NCBI RefSeq assembly: GCF_016082275.1
Contig: NZ_MOWM01000007.1
Span: 58,333 to 122,332, forward strand
DNA length: 64,000 nt
DNA from: Variovorax sp. E3
GTDB taxonomy: Bacteria > Pseudomonadota > Gammaproteobacteria > Burkholderiales > Burkholderiaceae_C
Reading direction: 5' to 3'
Part shown: one piece after another, positions 1 to 9,341 of the stretch
Numbering within the stretch: the first letter of the stretch is position 1
Layout of the letters: each line of letters starts with the position of its first letter
The notes under the pieces: generated by a model
What the model saw: the letters and a program-made list of their open reading frames with translations, nothing else
Database searches by the model: none
Told to the model about the DNA's origin: nothing
Program-made: the position numbers and the translations under genes

Positions 1-1786
1 TGCGCTTCTCGCTGGCCCGCGACGCCCAGGCGAGCGACGACTGGCTGCTGCGCGTGCGCGCGGTGCGGCCGGGCTCCGTGGTGCTGTACGAGCCGAAGGA
101 AGCCGGCGCTTACGAACAAAGCCTCACCGGCCGCCAGTTCCCGCTGAACTGGCGCTTCGCGACCACCGAGCTGTTCTTTCCGGTGCAGCTGCACGCATCG
201 CCGGCCACCTACTACCTGCGGCTGGACGACACGCCCAGTGCCGACGGTTTCTCGCTGCTCCAGCCCAACGGCTTCGAGCGCCAGCAGCGTCAGTTCGGCA
301 CCTACCTGAACATCAGCATGGGCGTGGCCTTCGCGCTGCTGATGGTCAACCTGGTGTTCTGGCGCTGGCTGCGCGACACGCTGTTCCTGCACTTCGCGTT
401 CGTCATGTGCGCGGCCGTGCTGCTGCACGCATGGCAGACGATTCCCGCGACCTGGGAGCCGCAGCGCCTGGGCGACCTGGCACTGCGCGGCGCGCTGCAG
501 GCGCTGATGCAGGCGGCCATCGTGCTGTTCGTCGCGCGGCTGTTCGAGCTGAAGCGGCACCTGCCGGGCGCTGGCGCACCGCGCAGGTCTTTGCCGCGCT
601 CAACCTGCTGATCGGCGCGGCTGCCGGCGCTGGCTACCACGAAGCGCTCGAGCCCTGGGTCGCGACGATCGATCTCGTGGGCCTGGGCGGCTCGGTGCTG
701 GTGGCCGGCTGGCTGCTGTTCGTGCAGCGGCAATGGCAGTTCGCGTGGCCGGCGGTGCTGACGCTGTTTCTCGCGTTCTCGAGCGGCCTCGGCCGGCTGC
801 AGTGGCTGGGGTGGACCGAGGTCGGCCCCGACGAAGGGCTGGGCGTGACCTGGGCCGCCGTGCGGCTGGCCTACATGCTGCTGCTGGCCATCGTGGTGGC
901 CGACCGCACGCGCCAGGCCGAACTGCAGCTGCGCGCCACGCGCACCCGCGCGCTCGACGATGCACTGCGCGCCGAACGCCAGCTGGAAGACAAAGTGCGC
1001 GAGCGCACGCGCGAGCTGGGCCACAGCAACGCGCAGCTCGCGGCCGAGATCGAAGGCCGCCGCCTCGCCGAGGCCAGCCTGCAGCGCGCGCTGGCGTCGG
1101 AGCGCGAGGCCATGCAGCAGCAGCGCCAGTTCGTGTCGCTGGTGTCGCACGAATTCCGCACGCCGCTGGCGGTGATCGACGCCACCGCGCAGTCGATCGC
1201 ACTGCCGGGCGTGGAGATCCAGCCGCGCCTGGCCAAGATACGGCGCGCGGTGCAGCGGCTCACGCTGCTGGTGGTCAACTGCCTGGCCGACGACCGCTTC
1301 CACGCCGAGGGCGCGTCGCTGAAGGTGGCGCGCGTCGACCTGCGCGCGCTGGTCGAGCGGCTCGTGCTGGCCTTCGGGCCGACCGACCGCGCGCGCATCC
1401 ATTTCTCGCTGCCCGCATGCGAGACCTGGACCGACGGCGACGCCGCGCTGCTGGAGATCGCGCTGCACAACCTTGTGCAAAATGCCGTGCACTATTCGCC
1501 CGCCGAGTGCGACGTGCGCGTGAGCCTCGCGCTGGCCGACGGCGGCATGGCCCGCGTGGACGTCGAGGACTTCGGCGACGGCATTCCCCCCGACGAGCAA
1601 GCCAGGATTTTCGAGAGATTTTTTCGTGGAACCAGTTCGAGAAAAGCGAGCGGCACCGGCCTGGGGCTGTTCCTGTGCAGCGAGATCGCGCGCGCCCACG
1701 GCGGCCGCGCCGTGCTGTTGCGCTCGGGGCCGCAAGGCAGCGTCTTTCGCGTCGAGGTGCCCATGAGCGGCGCGCGCACCGCATGA
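1..1786 (+). CDS. 7TM-DISM sensor histidine kinase (5' end outside window, frameshifted)
   Basis: Membrane sensor kinase that would autophosphorylate on His and pass the phosphate to the regulator encoded next. The reading frame is open from base 1, so the start lies upstream. An N-terminal extracytoplasmic sensory part is followed by about seven hydrophobic segments (roughly bases 300-900), the 7TMR-DISM layout, then a coiled coil, the H-box VSHEFRTP (about base 1143), the N-box LVQNAVHYSP, and G-boxes DFGDGIP and GTGLGL. The frame changes by one lost base near 565-570; the second part resumes in register at the next conserved transmembrane stretch, so I read one gene. The stop overlaps the next start (ATGA). 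The ligand is unknown. Confidence 0.85.
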   Translation, partial: ALLAGPRRPGERRLAAARARGAAGLRGAVRAEGSRRLRTKPHRPPVPAELALRDHRAVLSGAAARIAGHLLPAAGRHAQCRRFLAAPAQRLRAPAASVRHLPEHQHGRGLRAADGQPGVLALAARHAVPALRVRHVRGRAAARMADDSRDLGAAAPGRPGTARRAAGADAGGHRAVRRAAVRAEAAPAGRWRTAQVFAALNLLIGAAAGAGYHEALEPWVATIDLVGLGGSVLVAGWLLFVQRQWQFAWPAVLTLFLAFSSGLGRLQWLGWTEVGPDEGLGVTWAAVRLAYMLLLAIVVADRTRQAELQLRATRTRALDDALRAERQLEDKVRERTRELGHSNAQLAAEIEGRRLAEASLQRALASEREAMQQQRQFVSLVSHEFRTPLAVIDATAQSIALPGVEIQPRLAKIRRAVQRLTLLVVNCLADDRFHAEGASLKVARVDLRALVERLVLAFGPTDRARIHFSLPACETWTDGDAALLEIALHNLVQNAVHYSPAECDVRVSLALADGGMARVDVEDFGDGIPPDEQARIFERFFRGTSSRKASGTGLGLFLCSEIARAHGGRAVLLRSGPQGSVFRVEVPMSGARTA

Positions 1787-2499
1787 AGTCGCTGCGCGTC
1801 TACCTCGTCGAGGACGACGAAGACCTGCGCGAAGAGATGGTGCTGCTGCTCAGCCGCGCCGGCCTCGAAGTGCAGGGCGTGCCCGACGCGCCCGCCTTCT
1901 ACAAGGCCCACGCGCTCGCGCCCTGCGAGGTGGCGGTGCTCGACATTGCGCTGAACGGCGAGGACGGCTTGTCGATCGCGTCGAACCTGCGCGCCACCGG
2001 GCCGATCGGCATCGTGATGGCGTCCGCGCGCGGCGCGGTGCACGACCGGGTCGAGGCGCTGCAGGAGGGGGCCGACGCCTACATGGTCAAGCCCATCCAC
2101 ATCGACGAACTGATTGCCACCGTTCGCACGCTGGGACGCCGGGTGCGCGCGATGATGCCGAAGGCCGCCGTGGCGCCGCTCGTGCCCGCGCCGCCGGCAT
2201 CGTCGCCGTCGTCCCCGCGCTGGCGACTGGCCGAGGGCGACTGGGTGCTGTGCGACCCGGCCGGCCGCACGCTGAAGCTCACGACCACCGAGCGCGCCTT
2301 CCTCGCCTGCCTGCTGCGCGAGGACGGCAAGGTCGTGAGCCGCGAGGCGCTGTTCATCGGCATGGCCGTTGCCCCGCACGACAACGATCCGAAGCGCCTG
2401 GACGTCATCGTCAGCCGGCTGCGCCGCAAGGCCATGCAGGCCGGCCTGCGCCTGCCGCTGCATGCGGTGCGCGGCGCGGGCTTCCAGTTCGTTCGCTGA
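1783..2499 (+). CDS. OmpR-type response regulator
   Basis: A 238-residue DNA-binding response regulator, partner of the preceding sensor kinase. The receiver domain (about 1-115) has the acidic pair VEDDED near residue 10, the phospho-acceptor Asp in VAVLDIALNG (about residue 50) and the conserved Lys in YMVKPI. A Pro/Ala/Ser linker (about 127-145) leads to a winged-helix output domain (about 147-238) with LTTTERAFLACLL and LDVIVSRLRRK. It starts inside the kinase stop (ATGA), so the two are translationally coupled. Targets cannot be read from the sequence; the convergent giant secreted protein is a neighbour, not a demonstrated target. Confidence 0.92.
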   Translation: MKSLRVYLVEDDEDLREEMVLLLSRAGLEVQGVPDAPAFYKAHALAPCEVAVLDIALNGEDGLSIASNLRATGPIGIVMASARGAVHDRVEALQEGADAYMVKPIHIDELIATVRTLGRRVRAMMPKAAVAPLVPAPPASSPSSPRWRLAEGDWVLCDPAGRTLKLTTTERAFLACLLREDGKVVSREALFIGMAVAPHDNDPKRLDVIVSRLRRKAMQAGLRLPLHAVRGAGFQFVR

Positions 2500-2517
2500 T
2501 GCACGCCTGAAAAGCAA

Positions 2518-2560
2518 GGCCGCCGCACCGGAGAGCCCGGTGCGGCGGCCTTTTCTTTTC
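2518..2560. terminator. Strong intrinsic terminator between convergent genes
   Basis: A perfect 14-bp inverted repeat (2518-2531 with 2537-2550, 5-base loop) is followed on the plus strand by TTTTCTTTT. It lies between the convergent ends of the response regulator and the giant secreted protein and has T-rich sequence on both flanks, so it may act in both directions. Confidence 0.9.
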
Positions 2561-2577
2561 TCAGCGGCCGAACGCCG

Positions 2578-5500
2578 TTACGGCATCTGCGTCCAGTTCT
2601 GGTTGTTCCCTCCGTTGCAGGTCCAGGTGATCAGCGCCGTGTCCTGCGCCGTCGCGCTGTTCGGAATGTCCAGGCACGAGCCCGAGGCGCGGTTGCGCAG
2701 CGTCGAGCCGATCACGCTCCACTGCGTCGTGTTGCCGGCCGAGCAGGCCAGTTGCACCACGGGCGCGTTGGTCGTGGCCGTGCCGCTCTGCGCCAGGCAC
2801 AGGCCGCTGTGCTCGGCCACGAACTGCACGTAGCCGCCCGTGATGCTGGTGACAGTGAACTTCTCGTTGCCGGCGTTGCCGCACGGCCATTGCACCGCGG
2901 TCGTGCCGCTGGTGTTCAGCGCGCCCTTGATGTTCACGCACATCGTCGGGTTCAGGTCGGAGCGCAGCCGCGTGACGACGGCCGGGGCCGTGTCCAGCGA
3001 GCGCACGTACTCGCGCAGCGCCACCACGTCCGTCGGCGGCAGGCTCGACGCATTGCCGTGCCCGCTGTTCAGCACGTCCTGCAGCGTGGCGGCCTGGCCG
3101 TTGTGGAAGAACGCGGTGGTGTTCCACGTGCCCGACAAGGTCGGCGTGTCGAAGCCCACGCCCGCCAGCGGCTGGTTGCTGCCCTTGCCCGACGAGGCCT
3201 GGATGGTGCCCACGTCGTGCCGCAGTCCGTCGCGGAAGGTGCCGCCGGTGTGGCAGGTCGCGCACTGGGCCGTGGTGTTGAACAGGGTCTGTCCGCGCAC
3301 CGCATCCGCGCTCAGGCTGCCGTCGGCGTTGCGCGCCGGGCTGCGCATGAACTTGCTCAGCGAGTTCAGGTAGGCCGCCATGTCGTCCAGCTGCGCGTTC
3401 TTGCCGGCCTTGGGCGCGCCCAGCGGGTCGGACGTGGCCGCGAAGTCGGCGTTGCTCAGGAAGCCGGTGCCGCCGAACTCGTTGCGGATGTCGTTCTCGA
3501 AGTCCTGCACCTCGTCGAAGTTGGCCGTCCAGTGCAGCTTGCCGTGGCCCGTGCCGCGCCGCCCCTGCAGGCTGATGGTGCGGCGCAGACCCTCGCCGCG
3601 CTGGGTGAAGTCCCACACCATGCCGTCGTCGCCGCCGTCGGCGTGGCAGCTCGCGCATGACAGGTAGTTGTCCTTGCTCATGCGGCGGTCCGACGCGTTG
3701 TAGAACACCTGCTTGCCGCGCAGCGCCGCGGCCGCCATCGGCTCCACCGCCACCGTCTGCACGTTCTGCAGGAAGGTCGGGGCGTTGGTCTCCGAGCTCA
3801 GCACCGAGGCCACGTCGTGCACCGACACCGAGCGCGCCAGGAAGTTGTTGACGAACAGCCGCTTGCGCGCCGCGTCCAGGTACAGGCCGTGCGGCGCGCT
3901 GCTGGCGTTGATCTCGCCGCGCGTCGACCGGCTGTAGGTGTCGACGATCGCCACGCGGTTGCCCTCCATCTGCGCCACGAAGATGTAGTCGCCGGCCGGC
4001 GAGAACAGCGCGGCGCGCGCCGGGGCCCGGTCGTCGAAGTCGATCTGCTCGTCGAACTTCTCCGCCGCCGCCTGCAGGTCGACCTGCGACAGGATGGAGC
4101 GCACCGTCTGGTCGTGCACGAGGTTCGTGTTGTCGCGGAATTTGCCGCGCACGATGTTGTCCTTCTTCGAGGGCAGCACGGCGCGCGTGCCGTCGGGCGA
4201 GATCACCACCTGCGCCGTGTAGTTGGCCACGCCGCGCGCGCGGCTCTCGGTGTCGACGGTGGTGGTGTCCACCGGCAGCGCGATGGTGCCCATGGCGCTC
4301 ATGCTCTGCAGGTTGACCTTGTGCAGTTGGCCGCCGGTCATCTTCGACTTGAAGCGCGTGACATACGCCACCTGCGAGTCGGCCGCCACGGCAATGCCGC
4401 GCACGTCGCCTTGCAGCGCCACCGCGCCGGTGGTGTTGCCGTTGGCCGGATCGAAGCTCATCAGCACCGACCTGCTTTCCAGCGTGAGCAGGCCCCGGCC
4501 GCCGTCGGGCGTGAAGACCACGCCGTAGGGGCCGCTGCCGTAGGCCAGCGCCACGGTGGCGGAGACGGTGCCGTCGGCGGGGTTGAGCGCCACCAGCTTG
4601 TCCTCGCCCTGCACCGGCACCCAGATGCGCCCGTCGGGGCCCACCGCCAGCGTCTTGGGCTCGTCGCCCACGCGCGTCTCCCAGCGCTTGACCAGGGTCT
4701 GCGCGTCGATGGCGGCCACCGTGCCGCTGTCGGGGTTGACCGAGTACACCGAGTTGGCGTCGCCCGCGATGTTGGTGGTGTGCGTCGGAGCCCGCGCGGT
4801 GACCGGTGCGATCACCGTGAGGTTGTAGGTGTAGTAGGTCTCGCGGCCCTGCGCGTCGCGCACCGTCAGCGTCACCGTGTAGTGGCCGGGCGTCGAGTAG
4901 GTGTAGGTGTAGTTCGGCTGGTTCGAGTAGGCCGTCTGCGTGCCGTTGCCGAAGTTCCAGCGGTACTGCGCGCCGCTGGCGCCCAGCGTGGCCGGGTTGA
5001 ACACCAGCTGGCCGTTGACCAGCTTGGGCCCGCCGCCGATGCCGGGGTCGCCGATGATGGCCTGGCTGCGCAGCGTGGCCACGTCGGTGTCGCTGAGCAC
5101 GCGGCCGTACACGCGCACCTCCGCCAGCGTGCCCTTGAAGAGCGCGGCGTTGCCCTGGATCTGCCCCAGCAGCTGGAACTTGTTGGCCAGGCCCTTGGTG
5201 CCCGTGAGCCCGGCGGAGGTGGTCTTCACGCCGTCGACGTACACCGCCTGCGCGCCCGAGGCCGCGTCGCGCGTCATCACCACGTGGTGCCAGTTGCCGT
5301 CGTTCACCACCGCCGAAGAAGTGGTGCCCGCGTCGTTGCCGACCGACAGCTTGATGCGCCCGCCGTTGTCGAGCCAGCCCCAGAACACGTCGTCCGCGCC
5401 GCCCGACTGGTCGCGCCCGAAGATGCCGGGCGCGGTCCACGAGTTGGCGCCGCCGGCCTGCGTGGTCTTCATGTAGAAGCTCAGCGACGCGCTGCCGCCG

Positions 5501-7290
5501 AGCACGGTGGCCACGGTGTCGTTCTTCAGCGGCACGCCGGCCGTGCGGTTCGCGAAGTTCAGGCCGATGCTCTCGAACGTGTCGCCGGTGGCGGGCGTGC
5601 CGTTGTTGGCGCCGATCTGGTCCGACAGGCTGCCCGCCAGCGTCCAGTAGTGCATGAGGCTGATGTCGGTCGCGTTGCCGGTGTGGAACACCGACTTGTA
5701 GTCGGCCGCGATGGCGTTGCCCGCATAGTCCTTCACGCCGTTGGCGGGCAGGAACACCTCATAGCTGGTGCCCGGTTGCAGCGGCTGGTCGGGCGAGAAG
5801 TTGATGATGCCCAGCTGCACGCTGTAGATGCCCGCCAGCGTGTTGCCGCCCACCGGCCGCACGATGAAGGTGTTGGAATTGACGCTCTCGGGCCGGATGT
5901 TGTCGGTCATGCCCAGGCCGATGCGCGAGGTCAGCGCCTGCTGCTTCGCGCCGCTGGCGGGCGAGACCTGCTTGACCTCGGGCTTGGTGGTGTCGGGGTC
6001 GACCTGGTGCACCACGAAGCCGCTGCCCGAGCCGTGGTCGTTGCCCACGAAGACCAGGTTGCCGAACATCGCGACCTGGCCGTTGTCCGAATGCGAGAAG
6101 TTCGGATCGTCCTCGCGCAGGATGCTGCCGCGGCCCACCTCCACGTGGTTCAGCGGGTTGCTCACGTCGACCTTGTGGATGCGGGTCTGCGCGCCTTGAA
6201 TGACGTAGTTGTCCTGCGTGGCGCAGTACAGCTGCTCGTCGATGACCAGCCGGTTGTCCTCGGCCACGAAGCGCGAGCGGTCGCTCAGGTCGTAGCTGTA
6301 CATCTTGGCGCCGCTGTTGCGCGCCGAGGCATGCAGGTTCTTGCCGTCGAAGCAGGTCGCGTAATAGAACGGCGTGGTGCCGACGATGGAGTCGAGCACC
6401 TTGGGGTTGAGCGGGTCGGAAATGTCCAGGCTCGCGAAGCCGCCGTTGCTTTCCATCGCGGTCAGCACCATGTGGTTGCCCATGGTGAAGATCGGGCCGA
6501 TGCGAAAGCCGCCGAGCTCGCCCGTGGGCACCGGGTTGGGCTTGCCCGCGCCGCGGTTCGCGACCACGGCGTTGGCCGGGTCGCGCGCGTCGACGATGAA
6601 GATGCCCCGGCCCGCCGACGCCACGTACACGTAGGGCGCCTGCCACCAGAGCTGCCACGCCACGTTCTCGTAGTCGCCGCCGTTGACGCCGGGCAGCGCC
6701 AACTTCTTGACCTGCTTGATGTCGTTGACGTCGGTGAAGTCCCAGAACTCGATGCCGTTGATGCTGGGCAGCACCACGTAGGTCTTGCCGCCGATCGTGC
6801 TGGTGCCGAAGGAGTGCGTCTCGCGGAACTCCTTGGTGCGCGCCTCGGGCTCGTAGATCTTCTTCACGAGCTGGATCTGGCGCGGGTTCGACACGTCGTA
6901 CAGCAGGAAGCCGCCCGGGCCCAGGCCGCTGTCCGGCGCGAAGGAGGTCAGGAAGTAGCCGTTGACCATGATGCCGGCGTTCATGCCGTAGTCCTTGCGG
7001 CCCGGGTAGGTGGCGGGCACCTCGCGCGACTCGTAGGCGCTGCTGTGCGCCGGGTCGAGCGGGTGCGCGGGGCTGGTGATCATCGACACCGGCTTGAACA
7101 GCTCGGCCGATGTGTAGGTGAGGTTGCCCAGGCCCGGTCCCTGCAGCGGGAGCGGGTCGGCCACGGCCGCGGAAACCGCCGACGCCATGTTGTTCAGGGT
7201 CGTCATCGGACTGACCCCGGTGAGTGCCGCGTGCGTCATCAGCGTGACGAATGGCAGCAGGAACGCCATCAAGTAATACCGGATTCTCAT
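2578..7290 (-). CDS. Giant secreted multidomain protein: propellers, LamG, PKD, two-haem cytochrome c, ricin-type lectin
   Basis: A 1570-residue exported protein without a frameshift. Residues 1-22 form a signal peptide ending near HAA. Residues about 50-430 resemble LVIVD-type propeller repeats (FIVDARDP, ASLDISDPLNP, HKVDVSNPL). Residues 435-540 are an Ig-like (Big_5-type) segment, 545-740 a LamG/concanavalin-like fold, and 770-827 a PKD domain. Residues 840-1160 look like YVTN-type propeller repeats. Two c-type haem motifs follow, CASCH (1212-1216) and CATCH (1343-1347), in a MauG/di-haem peroxidase-like arrangement. Residues about 1441-1570 form a ricin-B lectin with QW motifs. It stands alone with a good GGAGG ribosome site. 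I infer an extracellular redox enzyme or electron carrier tethered to glycans; the substrate is unknown. Confidence 0.85.
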   Translation of the reverse strand: MRIRYYLMAFLLPFVTLMTHAALTGVSPMTTLNNMASAVSAAVADPLPLQGPGLGNLTYTSAELFKPVSMITSPAHPLDPAHSSAYESREVPATYPGRKDYGMNAGIMVNGYFLTSFAPDSGLGPGGFLLYDVSNPRQIQLVKKIYEPEARTKEFRETHSFGTSTIGGKTYVVLPSINGIEFWDFTDVNDIKQVKKLALPGVNGGDYENVAWQLWWQAPYVYVASAGRGIFIVDARDPANAVVANRGAGKPNPVPTGELGGFRIGPIFTMGNHMVLTAMESNGGFASLDISDPLNPKVLDSIVGTTPFYYATCFDGKNLHASARNSGAKMYSYDLSDRSRFVAEDNRLVIDEQLYCATQDNYVIQGAQTRIHKVDVSNPLNHVEVGRGSILREDDPNFSHSDNGQVAMFGNLVFVGNDHGSGSGFVVHQVDPDTTKPEVKQVSPASGAKQQALTSRIGLGMTDNIRPESVNSNTFIVRPVGGNTLAGIYSVQLGIINFSPDQPLQPGTSYEVFLPANGVKDYAGNAIAADYKSVFHTGNATDISLMHYWTLAGSLSDQIGANNGTPATGDTFESIGLNFANRTAGVPLKNDTVATVLGGSASLSFYMKTTQAGGANSWTAPGIFGRDQSGGADDVFWGWLDNGGRIKLSVGNDAGTTSSAVVNDGNWHHVVMTRDAASGAQAVYVDGVKTTSAGLTGTKGLANKFQLLGQIQGNAALFKGTLAEVRVYGRVLSDTDVATLRSQAIIGDPGIGGGPKLVNGQLVFNPATLGASGAQYRWNFGNGTQTAYSNQPNYTYTYSTPGHYTVTLTVRDAQGRETYYTYNLTVIAPVTARAPTHTTNIAGDANSVYSVNPDSGTVAAIDAQTLVKRWETRVGDEPKTLAVGPDGRIWVPVQGEDKLVALNPADGTVSATVALAYGSGPYGVVFTPDGGRGLLTLESRSVLMSFDPANGNTTGAVALQGDVRGIAVAADSQVAYVTRFKSKMTGGQLHKVNLQSMSAMGTIALPVDTTTVDTESRARGVANYTAQVVISPDGTRAVLPSKKDNIVRGKFRDNTNLVHDQTVRSILSQVDLQAAAEKFDEQIDFDDRAPARAALFSPAGDYIFVAQMEGNRVAIVDTYSRSTRGEINASSAPHGLYLDAARKRLFVNNFLARSVSVHDVASVLSSETNAPTFLQNVQTVAVEPMAAAALRGKQVFYNASDRRMSKDNYLSCASCHADGGDDGMVWDFTQRGEGLRRTISLQGRRGTGHGKLHWTANFDEVQDFENDIRNEFGGTGFLSNADFAATSDPLGAPKAGKNAQLDDMAAYLNSLSKFMRSPARNADGSLSADAVRGQTLFNTTAQCATCHTGGTFRDGLRHDVGTIQASSGKGSNQPLAGVGFDTPTLSGTWNTTAFFHNGQAATLQDVLNSGHGNASSLPPTDVVALREYVRSLDTAPAVVTRLRSDLNPTMCVNIKGALNTSGTTAVQWPCGNAGNEKFTVTSITGGYVQFVAEHSGLCLAQSGTATTNAPVVQLACSAGNTTQWSVIGSTLRNRASGSCLDIPNSATAQDTALITWTCNGGNNQNWTQMP

Positions 7291-7402
7291 CGTCGCCTCC
7301 AGGTTGTTGTGTCGGTCACTTGCAAAAGCACGCGCGCAGGGCGCACCCCGGCCGGCGACTCGCGCCGCCGGCCGTACAGCCTCTCCCTCCTCGTTTTTCT
7401 AG

Positions 7403-7420
7403 GCGGCGCGAGCGCGCCGC
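7403..7420. repeat. GC-rich inverted repeat beyond the aldolase gene
   Basis: GCGGCGCG and CGCGCCGC are separated by two bases, 12 bases beyond the aldolase stop. Read in the aldolase direction the hairpin is followed by an A-rich rather than T-rich stretch, so it is not a standard intrinsic terminator; it may only stabilise the 3' end of the message. Confidence 0.5.
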
Positions 7421-7431
7421 TTCGGTTCAGC

Positions 7432-8291
7432 TCAATGCCTGTTCGTCGCGCCGCCCGATTCGTAGATGTCCCACGCCTCCTTGGCGCTGGCGCCGCGGTG
7501 GATCATGGCCATCAGCGCGTCCACCACCGCCGACGGGTTGGCGTGCTGGTACACGTTGCGCCCGTACACCATGCCGACCGCGCCCTGGTCCATCAGCACG
7601 CGCGAGCGCGCGAACACCTGCCGCAGGTCTTCGCGCCCGCCGCCGCGCACGAGCACGGGGCAGCGCGCGGCCTGCACCACGCGGTGGAAGTCGGCGGGGT
7701 CGCTGGTGGGGTCGGCCTTGACGATGTCGGCGCCCATCTCGCGCGCCAGGCGCACGAGCGTGACGATCTTCTCGGCGTCGCCGTCGACCATGTAGCCACC
7801 TTGCTCGCTGTGCGGGCGCATCACCAGCGGCTCGATCATCAGCGGCATGCCGTAGCGGTCGCAGTCGGCGCGCACGCGCGCGATGTTCTGCACGCACTGG
7901 CGGAACAGGTCGGGCTCGTTCGGCAGCATGAACAGGTTGACCACCACGCACGCCGCGTCGCGCTGCACGGCGGGCAGCACCGGGTCGTGCTCGTTCTGCA
8001 GCACGGCCCACATCACGCGGTGCGCGGTGGCGTTGTAGGGGTTGCCCATGTCGATGCGCTGCACCAGCGCGGGCTTGTCGCGGCCCGGGCGGTCCTGCAG
8101 CAGGTCGGCCTGGCCGTAGTTCAGCTGGATGGCGTCGGGGCCGGCCGCCACGAGGCGGTCGATCACCTGGGGCATGTCTTCCAGCCCGCTGAGGAACGAG
8201 GCTCGTTGCACACGCCGTGGTCGAGCGCGATGTCCAGGCAGCGCCCGTTGTTCAGCAGCCGGTTCAGGCGTGCGGTCTTGTCCTTCGACAT
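7432..8291 (-). CDS. DhnA/LsrF-type class I aldolase (frameshifted)
   Basis: About 286 residues after repair. It resembles the DhnA class I aldolases, which cleave ketose phosphates by a Schiff base; LsrF is a relative. IALDHGV near residue 21 is the conserved strand and Lys192 in ADIVKADPT fits the Schiff-base lysine; the C-terminal glycine-rich LVRGGG is a phosphate-binding loop. A lost base near 8199-8202 splits the first 30 residues (start ATG at 8291) from the rest. It is the last gene of the minus-strand operon after the importer and an aldo/keto reductase, so it probably cleaves the phosphorylated product of the imported sugar or polyol. The substrate is not identified. Confidence 0.82.
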
Positions 8292-8333
8292 ACGAAAGAA
8301 ATCCTTGTGTGTGTGTTGAGAGTGAAGGGGGGG

Positions 8334-9341
8334 TCAGGCCAGCGCGTGCAGGTGCCTGCCCGCGGCGGCGTCGATGCGTTGCAGCGCGTCGTCACGCAGC
8401 TGCACCGAGCCGGCAGCCGCGTTCTCCACGGCCTGTTTGCTCACGCGCGCGCCGCACAGTGCCACCGACACGCTGCCGCGCGCCAGCGTCCACGCGATCA
8501 TCAGTTGGCCGAAGGAGCATTCCAGGTGCTGGCGCAGCGGCTCCAGTTCGTCGAAGAAGGCCTTGAGCTTGGCGCGGTTGTCGGCGCTGAAGCGCGGGTT
8601 GCTCGCGCGCTGGTCGTCGCCGGTGAACTGGCGCGCGGGGTCGATCGGGCCAGCCAGCAGGCCGAGCGCGAGCGACGAATAGCCCAGCACCGCCACGTTG
8701 TGCTCGGTGCACAGCGGCACCAGCGTCTGCTCGATCTCGCGGTCGATCAGGCTGTAGCGCTCCTGCGCCGCATCGACCGGGCCGTAGCGCAGGTATTCGG
8801 CGAGCGTTTCGGGGCTCACGTTGCTCACGCCGATGGCGCGGATCTTTCCCTGCTTCTTGAGCTCGAGCAGCGTGCCCATCGTCTCTTCGACCGGGGTGGT
8901 GCTGTCCTGCCAGTGCGTGATGTACAGGTCGATGTAGTCGGTCTGCAGGCGCTTCAGGCTCTCTTCGGCCTCGTGGATGATCGACTCGCGCCCGAGGTAG
9001 CGGTACACCGGGTGGCCGTCTTCTTCAAAGAAGTGCGTTCCCTTTTGCGTGTGCCACACCAGGCCGCACTTGGTGGCGATCACGGCCTCGTGGCGGCGGC
9101 CTTTCAGCGCGGTGCCGACGATGCTCTCGGAGCGGCCCAGGCCATAGGCCGGCGCGGTGTCGATCAGGGTCACGCCCGCGTCGAGCGAGGCCTGGATGGC
9201 CAGCACGGCGGCGGCGTTGTCCCCGCCGCCCCACATCCAGCCGCCCATGGCCCAGGTGCCCAGGCCGATGGCCGAGCATTCGATGCCCGAGGGGCCGAGC
9301 GTGGTCTTCTTCATCGATGTCTTGTTGCTGCTGTTGCTCAT
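8334..9341 (-). CDS. Aldo/keto reductase
   Basis: A 335-residue NAD(P)H-dependent oxidoreductase with a TIM-barrel fold. The catalytic tetrad is visible: Asp in LIDTAPAYG, Tyr in the same segment, Lys in ATKCGLVWH and His in LYITHWQDST. The start chosen at 9341 overlaps the permease stop (ATGA), implying coupling; a second ATG at 9314, directly before KKTTLGPSG, is the more usual family start and is possible. It lies between the importer genes and the aldolase, so it probably interconverts a carbonyl and an alcohol of the imported compound. Confidence 0.88.
   Translation of the reverse strand: MSNSSNKTSMKKTTLGPSGIECSAIGLGTWAMGGWMWGGGDNAAAVLAIQASLDAGVTLIDTAPAYGLGRSESIVGTALKGRRHEAVIATKCGLVWHTQKGTHFFEEDGHPVYRYLGRESIIHEAEESLKRLQTDYIDLYITHWQDSTTPVEETMGTLLELKKQGKIRAIGVSNVSPETLAEYLRYGPVDAAQERYSLIDREIEQTLVPLCTEHNVAVLGYSSLALGLLAGPIDPARQFTGDDQRASNPRFSADNRAKLKAFFDELEPLRQHLECSFGQLMIAWTLARGSVSVALCGARVSKQAVENAAAGSVQLRDDALQRIDAAAGRHLHALA

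Noticed and set aside
7403..7420. GC-rich inverted repeat as intrinsic terminator of the aldolase operon
   Set aside because: In the direction of transcription it is followed by an A-rich stretch, not T residues.
3817..8319. A 1500-residue plus-strand reading frame opposite the giant secreted protein
   Set aside because: It is a shadow of a G/C-rich gene: Arg/His/Val-rich composition, no domains, no ribosome site. The minus strand has signal peptide, haem motifs and recognisable domains.
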